A DNA stretch of 64,000 nt, from contig CALOFM010000012.1 in NCBI GenBank assembly GCA_942492625.1, positions 62,001 to 126,000 on the forward strand. Direction: 5' to 3'. The notes under the pieces were generated by a model. It saw only the letters and a list, made by a program, of their open reading frames with translations, had not been told where the DNA came from and searched no databases. The position numbers were made by a program, and so were the translations under genes. This stretch comes from Thiosymbion sp942492625 (lineage in GTDB: Bacteria > Pseudomonadota > Gammaproteobacteria > Chromatiales > Chromatiaceae). Below are positions 54,500 through 64,000 of this stretch, in pieces (the first letter of the stretch is position 1; every line of letters starts with the position of its first letter).

Positions 54500-57082
54500 T
54501 CACAAATCACGCCGGAAGACGTGGGAGCGGGATGTCCCGAGCTTGTCCCATCCGGGCCGATGCTCAAGGTCCGTCTTGCGGATGTTGCACAAGATCGTGT
54601 TGTAGGCGAACGCCCCTGCGGGACTGGGCTCGTCCAGGGTCAACATGTCGGGATTGCCGGATCGGTCTACGCCGTTCTCGTCCAGATCCAGCCAGGCACC
54701 CTCGTGAAGCACCGCAACCCCGGGCATCACCCGTTCGGTGACGTACACTGGAACCACCACCTTGCCGCGGTCGTTCCACACCTCCACCGTATCGCCGGTC
54801 TTGATACCCAACGTCTTGGCATCGGAGGCGTTGACCGTTACCTCCTGCTCGTAAGTCTCACGCAGCCAGGAGCAGTTGTTGAAGATCGAATGGGTGCGCC
54901 AGCGCGGGTGCGGTGTCACCAGATGGAACGGATACTTGTATACCTTCGGGCTGATGAGGGACTCCCATGGCTCGATCCATTTCGGAATCGAGGGCACGTG
55001 GTAACCGTAGCGGGTTCGGGTCCAATCCACCGTCTGTGCCAGGGGCGTGCACAGGATCTCGATTTTGCCCGATGGCGTCTTGAACGGCGTTCCCTGCTCG
55101 ATCTGCTCGCGGAAAGCCACGTGGGGCTCGTCATAGACGAACTTGTACACACCCTTCGCCTTGAACTCATCCCAAGGCATGTCTACATTCTGGTGATGTT
55201 TGACTTGGTGGTCCCACCAGTGGTGTAGATAGGCCTCGTCCACCGAGTCCGGATTGAGCCAGTAGCTGCGGTCCGCACGGGGATTAAAGTTCTTGCCGAA
55301 CGTGTCTCCAACGCCGGTCTTGTGGCCCAAGCGATAGGCGAGCTCGGTAAAAATCTGGAAATCGGTCTTGGACTCGCCCATAGGCTCGATGACCTTCGGG
55401 CGGTGGATGTAGTAATGCCCTTTGTACCAGGGCAATGCGACGTCGTGGCGCTCGAAATGGGTCGAGACGGGTAGCAGCACATCGGCGTACAGGCCCGACG
55501 GCGTAATAGTGGAGTCCATGCACACCACCAGCTCGAGCTTGTCGATGGCCTGGATTTCTTTATTGATGTTGGTGAGCTGATTGAACCAATCGGAGCCCTG
55601 CCAGAAGATGCCCTTGATGTTGGGGATCACGCCGTCCAATTGATCGTCGCGCGGCCAGAGCCCTGCCTCCTCGCGGGTGACGTTCGGGTAGTTGAGCACG
55701 ATGTGCGCCCAGCGGTCCGACTTGATAGAGGCAAACCAGATGTTCGCATATTGGTCGTAGGGATAGGCTACGGCCTCGGAGTGCCAGCCCTTGCCGACAC
55801 CCTCCGCACAACCACCGAGCTTGCCGATGTTGCCCGTCATAGCCTGGACCGCGGCCGCCATGCGATTGTACTGCTCGCCGTAAGCGTTGCGGCCCGGTGC
55901 CCAGGAGGCCTTGAGCGCGGCAGGCTTGGTGCGGGCGTACATGTCGGCGAGCTTCGCTATATCCGCCGCCGAAACGCCGCAGATCCGCTCCGCCCATTCC
56001 GGCGATTTCGGCGTTCCGTCCGAAGTGCCCAGGATGTAGTCCTTGAAGCTCTCATTTCCGTTGGGCGAATTCGGGGCCCAATCCGGCATGGTCCCCGCGT
56101 CCATCCCCTGACAAAACTTGTCGATGAACTCCTGGTCCTGCAGATTATTGGCGAAGATAAAGTGGGCCATTCCAGCCAGCATGGCGGCGTCCGTGTTGGG
56201 ACGGACCGGGATCCACCAGGCGTCGTAGGTTGCGGCGGAGTCCGTGTACTGGGGATCAATCAGAACGAACTTGCAACCCCGCTGCTTGGCCAAACGCATG
56301 TAATAGAAGGTGTTGCCTCCATGGAAGGTGTAGGCCGGATTCCAGCCCCACATGATGATCAGCTTGGCGTGCGCAAAGGCGTCGTCCTCATTGCCGTCCA
56401 CCGTGGTACCGAAGGTCCAGAGGGAGCTGGTGGTCGTACCCTGGTAAGAGGGGACTGACCAAGAGCTGGTGCGGCACCCGAACATCCCCAGGAATCGGGC
56501 CAACAGACCCTCGATCTGATCGGATTTGTGCAAAACGCCGTAGGAGGCGCCGGCGTAGCTCTGGTCGAGCAGGGCCGTGGAGCCATATTTGTTCTTGATG
56601 TCGATCATCTTGTTGGCGACGTGGTTCAGCGCCTCGTCCCAGCTGATGCGCTTGAACTTACCCTCGCCCCGTTTACCGACCCTTCCCATCGGGTAGAGCA
56701 GCCGTTCGGCGGAATAAAGCCGTTGCCGGTAGGACCGTCCGCGCAGACAGCCGCGCAGCTGGGGCTCTGCCTCCGTGTCCTTGCCGAACTCGCCGTTCTC
56801 TTGGTATCGCCCGTCGTCCGTGGACAGACGAACGATCACGTCGCCCTTCTTGTGGGCGACCAGCATATGCCGGGAGCCGCAGTTATGGGCGCAGCTGGTG
56901 ACGACCGTCTCCAGGTCGTCGTCCCGCGGATAAGGCTCATAGGCAAAAGCCTTGGCGTCCTTCGTCTTGACCAGTCCGCCCGAACCGATGGCCGCCGCGC
57001 CAGCCGCGGTCGACTTCAGAAACGACCGCCGCGTGACATTCAGACGGGAGTCGAGAAACGAGAAATCTTTTTGCTCTTTCAT
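54500..57082 (-). CDS. DmsA-like Tat-exported molybdopterin oxidoreductase
   Basis: 860 residues from the ATG at 57080-57082. Tat motif TRRSFLKS at residues 17-24. The Fe-S site reads Cys64-x3-Cys68-x3-His72 ... Cys112 (SCAHNCGSRHM, RGCLRGRS), so the third cysteine usual in DmsA is a histidine. PMGRVGKRGEGKFKRISWDE, IIMWGWNPAYTFHGGN, LIDPQYTDSAATYDAWWIPV and a C-terminal MopB-binding domain follow DMSO reductase-family architecture. Closest by look to DmsA (S- or N-oxide reductases), but the substrate cannot be read. It ends 20 bp before the Fe-S subunit start. Confidence 0.9.
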   Translation of the reverse strand: MKEQKDFSFLDSRLNVTRRSFLKSTAAGAAAIGSGGLVKTKDAKAFAYEPYPRDDDLETVVTSCAHNCGSRHMLVAHKKGDVIVRLSTDDGRYQENGEFGKDTEAEPQLRGCLRGRSYRQRLYSAERLLYPMGRVGKRGEGKFKRISWDEALNHVANKMIDIKNKYGSTALLDQSYAGASYGVLHKSDQIEGLLARFLGMFGCRTSSWSVPSYQGTTTSSLWTFGTTVDGNEDDAFAHAKLIIMWGWNPAYTFHGGNTFYYMRLAKQRGCKFVLIDPQYTDSAATYDAWWIPVRPNTDAAMLAGMAHFIFANNLQDQEFIDKFCQGMDAGTMPDWAPNSPNGNESFKDYILGTSDGTPKSPEWAERICGVSAADIAKLADMYARTKPAALKASWAPGRNAYGEQYNRMAAAVQAMTGNIGKLGGCAEGVGKGWHSEAVAYPYDQYANIWFASIKSDRWAHIVLNYPNVTREEAGLWPRDDQLDGVIPNIKGIFWQGSDWFNQLTNINKEIQAIDKLELVVCMDSTITPSGLYADVLLPVSTHFERHDVALPWYKGHYYIHRPKVIEPMGESKTDFQIFTELAYRLGHKTGVGDTFGKNFNPRADRSYWLNPDSVDEAYLHHWWDHQVKHHQNVDMPWDEFKAKGVYKFVYDEPHVAFREQIEQGTPFKTPSGKIEILCTPLAQTVDWTRTRYGYHVPSIPKWIEPWESLISPKVYKYPFHLVTPHPRWRTHSIFNNCSWLRETYEQEVTVNASDAKTLGIKTGDTVEVWNDRGKVVVPVYVTERVMPGVAVLHEGAWLDLDENGVDRSGNPDMLTLDEPSPAGAFAYNTILCNIRKTDLEHRPGWDKLGTSRSHVFRRDL

Positions 57083-57095
57083 CAATGACTGCCCC

Positions 57096-57899
57096 CTACT
57101 CGGCAGGTTGCTTTTCCGTTTTCGGCTTGGAAACCCCGACCAGGAATCGGGCTTCGGACGCGGCTGGACGGTCCTTGGCCCAATCGGGCACGGCCTCGAC
57201 CATCCCGGGCCATGCGTGACGGGGATAGGGAAAGCCGATCCGATACCAGGCGCGGCCGCCATGACAGCCGTAGCAGACATCCGCGTCTTCTTTTGCAAGC
57301 GCCTCTATGGCGTCTGGCTTCAGATAATTGACCTGATGCCTGTTGGTCCGGAACGTGACGTGGCAAAGCAGGCAATTGTCCTGGAAGGCTGCCCCGAATT
57401 CAGGCCAAGGCCCGGGGACGCCCATGTTTTGATAGGAAAACTGTCCGTGACACATCAAGCAGGTGTTCGGATCAACATGTTTGCGCTGCGTCAGGCTCGC
57501 GTCACCACCGGCGTGAGACATGGCTGTCTCCTCTCGGGGATCGTTGCCTTGATGGCAGGTGTTGCATTTCATGTCCATCACCTGGTTTGCGTATTCGGTA
57601 ACCAAGTGGCGCCGGTGCATGGTTTCCTGCTCGCCCTGATAGGTACCCAGCGTTTGATACCAGGCCAGCGCCTGCGCGGCTGTGACGCCTGCGGGAGAAG
57701 TCTCCGAAACGCGGCGCTCGAGGATTTCTTTGTGGCACTCGAGGCACTGCTCGTTCGTCGCCTCGTCAATGGCTGGCTTGAAATGCAGGGGATGCCACCG
57801 GGCGTCCTGATAGCTAAGCTCGCTCGCGGCTTGGGCGTTGGAGACTACCGCCCCCCAGACCGGAATTAAAATCAGTGCGAAAAGGCTGGTTCTTGTCAT
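57096..57899 (-). CDS. periplasmic pentaheme c-type cytochrome
   Basis: 267 residues with a signal peptide (LFALILIPVWGAVVSNAQA). Five heme-binding CxxCH motifs: CLECH, CNTCH, CLMCH, CLLCH and CYGCH. It has no second membrane segment, so it should be soluble or loosely attached in the periplasm. It lies 13 bp upstream of the molybdoenzyme gene and is likely to be its electron donor or acceptor. Confidence 0.92.
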   Translation of the reverse strand: MTRTSLFALILIPVWGAVVSNAQAASELSYQDARWHPLHFKPAIDEATNEQCLECHKEILERRVSETSPAGVTAAQALAWYQTLGTYQGEQETMHRRHLVTEYANQVMDMKCNTCHQGNDPREETAMSHAGGDASLTQRKHVDPNTCLMCHGQFSYQNMGVPGPWPEFGAAFQDNCLLCHVTFRTNRHQVNYLKPDAIEALAKEDADVCYGCHGGRAWYRIGFPYPRHAWPGMVEAVPDWAKDRPAASEARFLVGVSKPKTEKQPAE

Positions 57900-57961
57900 G
57901 AAAAGAGGCTCCTCTCTCTGTCTGCTCCGGCCTGTTGGACATCATTTTTGCGCCAGAAAAG

Positions 57962-57979
57962 CAGCACTTCCATGTGCTG
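57962..57979 (-). terminator. weak hairpin between Gly-Met gene 2 and the cytochrome gene
   Basis: CAGCAC/GTGCTG stem with a 6-nt loop, followed on the minus strand by CTTTT. It could be a partial terminator that keeps upstream genes at higher level than the enzyme genes. Confidence 0.45.
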
Positions 57980-58018
57980 GAGCAATGTTTAATCGTTTTT
58001 GTCGTTAGGACAAATCTT

Positions 58019-59451
<1,433 letters not shown>

Positions 59452-59501
59452 TCAGTCATCCTCCACGTGGATCTCAAATACTCGGGTTGGCCAGAATCGG
59501 A

Positions 59502-59807
59502 TCATTGGCCATACCACCCGCGAATGTCATAACGGCCAGGCATTCCCGGATGGTTGAACGGGGTGTACCAGTTTCCCTGATTCTCAAGGAATCTGAGGCT
59601 GTTCGGATATGGCTGGCTTACACCGGTCAGCGCCTGTTGGTACCAATCCGGCTTCCGCTGCACATCCAGGATCACTGGCGCCCCCTGCGGCCGTTGGGAC
59701 GGCTGAGTGCCGGCAATCGGGAACCCGCCCTCGGCAGAAACCATGCACCCCCATCCAGACAGGGTAACGCCGACAAGCGCGGCCACTATCAAGGTCTTGG
59801 CTCTCAT
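59502..59807 (-). CDS. small exported protein heading the molybdoenzyme cluster
   Basis: 101 residues from the ATG at 59805-59807, with GGAGGTT six bases upstream (this decides the start over 59822). Signal peptide MRAKTLIVAALVGVTLSGWG, then a Cys that is only loosely lipobox-like. The mature part is rich in Pro, Gln, Tyr and Trp (DVQRKPDWYQQALTGVSQPY, NQGNWYTPFNHPGMPGRYDI). No family is recognised. It is the first gene after the candidate sigma-54 promoter. Confidence 0.72.
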   Translation of the reverse strand: MRAKTLIVAALVGVTLSGWGCMVSAEGGFPIAGTQPSQRPQGAPVILDVQRKPDWYQQALTGVSQPYPNSLRFLENQGNWYTPFNHPGMPGRYDIRGWYGQ

Positions 59808-59929
59808 TTGGATAACCTCCATTCGGAAAACGCGTGAACAGCCCTGCCTGACGTCGCCTTCCGTTCTCCGGATAGAACAGCAGTCGACAGCAACCGCCTA
59901 CTAGAACCGCCTAGCACCTAGTAGAGCAA

Positions 59930-59944
59930 GCACAGATCGAGCCA
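59930..59944 (-). promoter_or_regulatory. candidate sigma-54 promoter of the molybdoenzyme cluster
   Basis: On the minus strand TGGCTC-GATCT-GTGC, with GG (59943-59942) and GC (59931-59930) 10 bp apart. The -24 element TGGCTC is identical to that of the Gly-Met gene 1 promoter; the -12 element is weaker (GTGC instead of TTGC). It lies 123 bp before the first ATG. Confidence 0.55.
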
Positions 59945-60217
59945 GCATATAGAGAAGCGTCTCTTCTACCTGTTTTTACTTCCAATTTTCCTGAATCACC
60001 AACTGTTAAACTGAGGAAAAGCAGCCGCGCCAGCCTGACGAATTGTCACGAGCCGGGACCTTCAAGCCTCTGCGGCGGCATACCCGGCCGGGTGCCTGTC
60101 CTGGACGAGCGGATTAGCACTCAGCAAGCTATTTGCAGATATTCATAGAGTTAACCGAACAAGCTGGTCGGTGTTCACGGAAATGGTAGGAGGAAACGCG
60201 AGACGCGGACGCTTACC

Positions 60218-60340
60218 TGCCAGGCTGTCATAGGGGGAATCCTCGGCAAAAACTCCCCCCTCTTGTTGAATGCTCGACCGTTCGCCCCCCCTGCAGCAGG
60301 CAAGGCCCGCAGCCGGCACCACAGACTGCCAAATTGGCAG
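60218..60340. promoter_or_regulatory. two palindromic operator sites between the molybdoenzyme cluster and the sensor kinase
   Basis: TGCCAGGCTGTCA (60218-60230) and CTGCCAAATTGGCAG (60326-60340). The core of the second is identical to the site at 46240, and the first resembles the site at 46337. Their place between divergent units fits binding by the NtrC-type regulator encoded just downstream. The rest of 59808-60434 holds no gene I can support. Confidence 0.65.
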
Positions 60341-60434
60341 TACAAGCGAGCGGGGCTCGGATAACATCCATAGTAAGTATTTAGCCCCGCCGCTAAACAG
60401 ACATACAGAAGACTCAAGAGCCGACCCGCATCAG

Positions 60435-62297
60435 ATGTCGGAGCATCCCATGCAGTGGATCGATAAAGGCCTGAACCGAAAGTTCGCCGTTGGCACCGCG
60501 GCGGGACTGCTCGTCAGCTCCCTCGCCTTTCTCGTACTGTTCGTCAGCCTGTACCGCACCCAGCTTGAGCAGGAGCGTTCCGACGCCGCCGCCCAAGTCA
60601 CACGCCTGCTCCAGACTTCCCTGGAGAACGCAATGCTCAAGCGCGACCTCGAAGGCTTACGGGACATCGTGAACCGCCTCGGAGCCGAACCCGGCATACT
60701 CGATGTCGCAATTTCAAACTCGAAGGGCGAGGTTCATTTCGCAAGCCACCCAGATGACTTGGGCAAACAGATGCCAGTGGGCGGTGATCTGTTAGACCAG
60801 CCCACCACCCTGCTCATGGCCGACGCTACGGACCGCCCCGTTCTGCGCAGCATCATCCCCGTCCACAACAAGCCTCCCTGTCAGGAATGCCACGGCCCTA
60901 TGGACCAGAACCCGATCAACGGCGTGCTGTTTGTGGATTTCGATGGAGGTCCCCTGCAGCATCAGGCGCGCACGACGACCCTGTTGCTCATGAGTGCGGG
61001 CGCGCTCATTGTTCTCATCAACCTCGCCGGGGGTTGGTGGTTCATTCACCGGTTCGTGATTCGGCCCGTGCAGCACCTGTCCAACGCGAGTCTACGCCTT
61101 TCCGAGGGTGACCTCGGCGCACGCACCGCTCTAACGGGAAGTGACGAGCTCGCCGTCCTGGGCCGGACATTCAACCAGATGGCGGCAAGCCTGCAGGATA
61201 AGATTGCCGAGCTGCAAGACAAGGAGAAATTCCTGCAGCAACTCATCGACGCCATCCCCGACGGCATTCGCGTCATCGATGCCGACTACAGAGTCCTGCT
61301 GTCGAACGCTACCTACCGGGGCCAGATCGGACTCGATGCGGACGGGGACCTTCCGGATCGCTGCTACGCGGCGACTCACGCCCGATCGAATCCCTGCCCT
61401 CAAACCCTGATCACCTGCCCGTTGAAGGAGATCCAAAGGACCGGTGAGCCTCTACGAGCGGTACACCGCCACCAGCGATTGGACGGCGGCACGCTGGACG
61501 TGGAGCTGTACGCGGCGCCGATGCGCGTGACTCAAAAGGGACAGGAGCAATTGCTCGTCATCGAGTCGATCCGTGATCTTGCACAGGAAGTGAAGTTCTC
61601 CCACGAGCAGAAGCTCTCGGAGCTCGGCCGGCTCGCCGCTGGAGTGGCCCATGAGATCCACAACCCCCTGGCTGCGGTCCGGATGGCCCTGCACGCAGCC
61701 GAGCAGGCCAACGCGGCCGAGCAGCCGAACTGCGCCCAAGTGTCCGAATACCTTGCGCTGGTGGACCAGGAAGTGGAGAAATGCAGCCAGATAACGGAGC
61801 GACTGCTAAAGCTCAGCATCCCGCCTCCGGAGCAGCAGGAGCTCGTGGACATCGACCGGGTCGCGGACGAGACCCTGAAGCTGTTGCGCTGGGAGGCTGA
61901 GACCCGTTCCGTAAGCATCCGCCTGTGTACTGAAGACGCGCCGCTGCGTATCCTTGCCACCGACAGTGATGTCCGGATGGTGACCCTGAACCTCGCCCAG
62001 AACGCCTGTCACGCGATGCCGAGGGGTGGCACCCTGACGGTCCGCTGCCAGCGCGCGGACGGCAGGATTAGAATCATCTTCGACGACACCGGCGTCGGAA
62101 TCGACCCGAGGGACCGCGCCAGGGTGTTCGAGCCCTTCTTCAGCCGCAGAGCCGATGGTATCCGCGGAACGGGGCTGGGGCTCTCGATCACCAAGAACAT
62201 CGTCGAGAACCATCAGGGAACCATCTCGGTGGACGGCGAGCAAGGACACGGAAGCCGGGTTACCGTCAGCTTCCCTGACGCGGACCTGGAGATTTGA
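60435..62297 (+). CDS. membrane histidine kinase with c-type heme motif in its sensor domain
   Basis: 620 residues from the ATG at 60435. Membrane segments at ~17-40 and ~182-206 enclose a predicted periplasmic domain that ends with CQECH (Cys149, Cys152, His153) in KPPCQECHGPMDQNPINGVL, a covalent heme site. HAMP follows, then a PAS domain with three cysteines (Cys310, Cys321, Cys328 in DRCYAATHARSNPCPQTLIT and CPL). The kinase core has His406 (AHEIHNPLAAV), the N-box NLAQNACHAM and G-boxes DDTGVGI and GTGLGLSI. It probably senses redox state or a small ligand through heme. It is 3 bp upstream of the response regulator gene. Confidence 0.9.
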   Translation: MSEHPMQWIDKGLNRKFAVGTAAGLLVSSLAFLVLFVSLYRTQLEQERSDAAAQVTRLLQTSLENAMLKRDLEGLRDIVNRLGAEPGILDVAISNSKGEVHFASHPDDLGKQMPVGGDLLDQPTTLLMADATDRPVLRSIIPVHNKPPCQECHGPMDQNPINGVLFVDFDGGPLQHQARTTTLLLMSAGALIVLINLAGGWWFIHRFVIRPVQHLSNASLRLSEGDLGARTALTGSDELAVLGRTFNQMAASLQDKIAELQDKEKFLQQLIDAIPDGIRVIDADYRVLLSNATYRGQIGLDADGDLPDRCYAATHARSNPCPQTLITCPLKEIQRTGEPLRAVHRHQRLDGGTLDVELYAAPMRVTQKGQEQLLVIESIRDLAQEVKFSHEQKLSELGRLAAGVAHEIHNPLAAVRMALHAAEQANAAEQPNCAQVSEYLALVDQEVEKCSQITERLLKLSIPPPEQQELVDIDRVADETLKLLRWEAETRSVSIRLCTEDAPLRILATDSDVRMVTLNLAQNACHAMPRGGTLTVRCQRADGRIRIIFDDTGVGIDPRDRARVFEPFFSRRADGIRGTGLGLSITKNIVENHQGTISVDGEQGHGSRVTVSFPDADLEI

Positions 62298-62300
62298 AGC

Positions 62301-63665
62301 GTGGGTGAAATGAAAAAACAGATCCTGATCATCGAAGACGATGCGGTTCTCAACCGATTGATCGTCAAGCAGCTCGACGACCAAGGTTACGACGTGACAG
62401 GTGTAAAGACTTGGCGGGACGCCGATGAGTTTCTGACCAGCCAAGAGCCTCATTTGGTCATCATGGACGTCAGGCTTCCCGACGGCGACAGCCTTGAACG
62501 CCTCCCCGACCTAGTCAAGGCGCAACCGGTGGTGGTGCTGACCGCCTACGGATCGGTGCGCGATGCGGTAGCGGCCATGAAAGCGGGAGCCTTCGAGTAT
62601 CTTCTCAAGCCCGCAAGCCCCGAAGAGCTGTTGCTGGTTGTCCAACGCGCCTTGGACGATGCGGCCTTGCGCAGTGACCACAAATTCTGCCGCCAACGGC
62701 TGCAGGCAAAAGAGGGTACGGGGCGCTTCATGATCGGCGTAAGCGCCCCCTTGCTGCGGGTCAAGGAGACGATCTCGGCGGTCGCGCCGACGGACATCAC
62801 CGTGTTGATCCAGGGCGAGAGTGGCACGGGAAAGGAACTGGTCGCGCGGGCGATCCACGAGAGCAGCGGGCGCGCCAAGCGCAACTTCGTCGCCGTGGAC
62901 TGCTGCACCCTGCAGGAGAAGCTGTTCGAGTCCGAGCTGTTCGGTCACGAAAAGGGGGCCTTCACCAGCGCGGACAAGCAGAAACGGGGACTGATCGAGG
63001 GCGCCGAAGGCGGCACCCTTTTTCTGGACGAGATCGGCGAGATCGACCCCACCATTCAGTCCAAGCTTTTACGAATGCTTGAGACCGGCATTTTCCGCCG
63101 TCTCGGCGGCACCAAGGACCTACAGGCCAACATCCGGGCAGTAGCCGCCACCAATCGGAATCTGGAGGCCCTGAGCAAGAGCGGCGAGTTCCGCTCGGAC
63201 CTCTACTACCGCTTGAGCGCCTTCGTCATCGACACGCCACCTTTGCGCGAGCGGCGGGACGACATCCCCTACCTTGCGACGCACTTCATTCAGAACCACA
63301 ACTTCTCGCGCCGGATCAACAAACGCATCTCCAATGAGGCGATCCGGCGGCTTACCTCCTACGACTGGCCCGGCAACGTGCGCGAGCTAAAGAACGTAGT
63401 GGAAAGGGCCATAATCTTGTCTCGGGACACCAGCACCATTCGCCCCGAGCACCTGGCGTCCGGCACCAACGGAAACCGCAGTAACATAAAGGTTAAGATG
63501 AGCTTCGACCACGACCCCACGCTGGAGGAACTCCAGGCGGAATACCTGCGCATGCAGCTGGGCAAGTTCTCCGGCCACCGGGCCAAGGTCGCGGAGGTGC
63601 TCGACGTCAGTGAGCGCAATATCTACCGGCTCATCCGCCGCTACGGACTCTCGGAGGCATCCTGA
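62301..63665 (+). CDS. NtrC-family sigma-54-dependent response regulator
   Basis: 454 residues from a GTG at 62301 (an ATG at 62310 is possible). The receiver domain has EDD and phospho-Asp56 (VIMDVRLPDG). The AAA+ domain has Walker A GESGTGKE and, at 219-224, GAFTSA in place of the usual sigma-54 contact loop GAFTGA. Walker B lies in GGTLFLDEIGEID. The Fis-type C-terminal helix-turn-helix is AKVAEVLDVSERNIYRLIRR. It is cotranscribed with the heme-motif kinase. Its binding sites are likely the TGCCA-N3-TGNCA palindromes. Confidence 0.93.
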   Translation: MGEMKKQILIIEDDAVLNRLIVKQLDDQGYDVTGVKTWRDADEFLTSQEPHLVIMDVRLPDGDSLERLPDLVKAQPVVVLTAYGSVRDAVAAMKAGAFEYLLKPASPEELLLVVQRALDDAALRSDHKFCRQRLQAKEGTGRFMIGVSAPLLRVKETISAVAPTDITVLIQGESGTGKELVARAIHESSGRAKRNFVAVDCCTLQEKLFESELFGHEKGAFTSADKQKRGLIEGAEGGTLFLDEIGEIDPTIQSKLLRMLETGIFRRLGGTKDLQANIRAVAATNRNLEALSKSGEFRSDLYYRLSAFVIDTPPLRERRDDIPYLATHFIQNHNFSRRINKRISNEAIRRLTSYDWPGNVRELKNVVERAIILSRDTSTIRPEHLASGTNGNRSNIKVKMSFDHDPTLEELQAEYLRMQLGKFSGHRAKVAEVLDVSERNIYRLIRRYGLSEAS

Positions 63666-63723
63666 TCGGCGATCCATTTTTGGAAATAGACAAGTCAAAC
63701 CACAACAGAAGAGGAGGCAATCG

Positions 63724-64000
63724 ATGACCGCAACCCAAATGACCAAACTGTCGGCGAGCCTGTCCGCCGTCGCTCTCGCACTGGGGCTGGGCCACCCCTC
63801 GCTCGCAGAGGATGCACAGCAGGAAGCGGCGCACGCCGCCGCACCCGCGGAGCAGCCTGCTGCAACTACTACGGCTCCGGCCCAGCATCCGGGCCAAGCC
63901 GCCCGCGAGGCGATGGAGGAACGGCGGGCTGCCCACTTGGCGGAGCTGGAAAAGCGCCACGAGGAGTTGCGGGAGCAGGCGGCAATCTACGACTTCGAGA
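63724..64000 (+). CDS. exported Ala/Glu-rich protein, 5' part (cut by window edge)
   Basis: The ATG at 63724 has GAGGAGG 8 bp upstream. A signal peptide (LSASLSAVALALGLGHPSLA) is followed by an Ala/Pro/Gln-rich linker and a charged helix that looks like a coiled coil (AREAMEERRAAHLAELEKRH). It runs open to the window end. It is 58 bp after the response regulator gene and may belong to the same regulon. No family is recognised. Confidence 0.7.
   Translation, partial: MTATQMTKLSASLSAVALALGLGHPSLAEDAQQEAAHAAAPAEQPAATTTAPAQHPGQAAREAMEERRAAHLAELEKRHEELREQAAIYDFE

Noticed and set aside
57900..57990. A sigma-54 promoter directly before the cytochrome gene (TGGCGC stretch on the minus strand).
   Set aside because: The -12 GC is absent at the required 10-bp spacing.

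Overview
The window is about 64 kb of GC-rich bacterial chromosome. Gene content (lysS, prfB with its programmed frameshift, serS, glnS, ygfZ, crcB, a Fur-type iron ABC transporter, a polyhydroxyalkanoate-system protein) and codon use point to a gammaproteobacterium. A respiratory molybdoenzyme cluster with c-type cytochrome and the general style of the genes suggest a chemolithotrophic or anaerobically respiring lineage, but no marker gene fixes the genus.

Layout. 1-6.6 kb: housekeeping genes (a partial SMC-like ATPase, an RNB ribonuclease, ygfZ, lysS, prfB). 6.7-7.5 kb: a REP-associated (RAYT) transposase whose repeat is found in three places. 7.9-21.7 kb: a small PHA-system protein and an ion-homeostasis block (DUF5132-like and cysteine-less HMA-like small proteins, a P-type ATPase translationally coupled to a divergent MetK, a Ca2+/Na+ exchanger-like protein, a tandem universal stress protein, an NhaD/ArsB-like permease, a zinc peptidase, a lysine-rich histone-like protein), then a pentapeptide protein and an orphan ParA with a small membrane partner. 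21.8-27.3 kb: a graveyard of mobile-element fragments bounded by tRNA-Val and tRNA-Ser, including the last piece of a BREX-type brxL gene. 27.5-36.1 kb: a Bax-inhibitor-like protein, serS, DUF190, crcB, small exported proteins and a Fur-boxed iron(III) ABC transporter. 36.2-44.2 kb: a second decayed region with IS66 remnants, a broken integrase, tRNA-Leu, and a CheB/CheR/histidine-kinase hybrid gene cut by an IS whose transposase carries a DruA-like (DUF4338) domain. 44.4-46.0 kb: glnS.

46.2-64 kb holds the most unusual material. Two genes encode secreted proteins made almost wholly of Gly-Met repeats. One of them (58.0-59.5 kb) heads a minus-strand cluster with a small exported protein, a pentaheme cytochrome c, a Tat-exported DmsA-like molybdopterin oxidoreductase, its four-cluster Fe-S subunit, a TorD-type chaperone, a polyferredoxin and a thioredoxin-NHL protein. 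Next to it is a two-component system: a membrane histidine kinase with a c-type heme motif (CxxCH) in its predicted periplasmic domain, and an NtrC-type sigma-54 activator.

A palindrome of the form TGCCA-N3-TG(G/T)CA (one copy reads AGGCA in its right arm) occurs three times upstream of the other Gly-Met gene and twice in the control region of the oxidoreductase cluster. A good sigma-54 -24/-12 promoter sits in front of the first Gly-Met gene, and a weaker candidate in front of the cluster. I infer one regulon: a redox or oxyanion-sensing two-component system that switches on Met-rich secreted proteins together with a DMSO-reductase-family enzyme. The substrate and the role of the Gly-Met proteins cannot be read from the sequence. 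Both Gly-Met arrays show several apparent frameshifts, which may be real or assembly errors.
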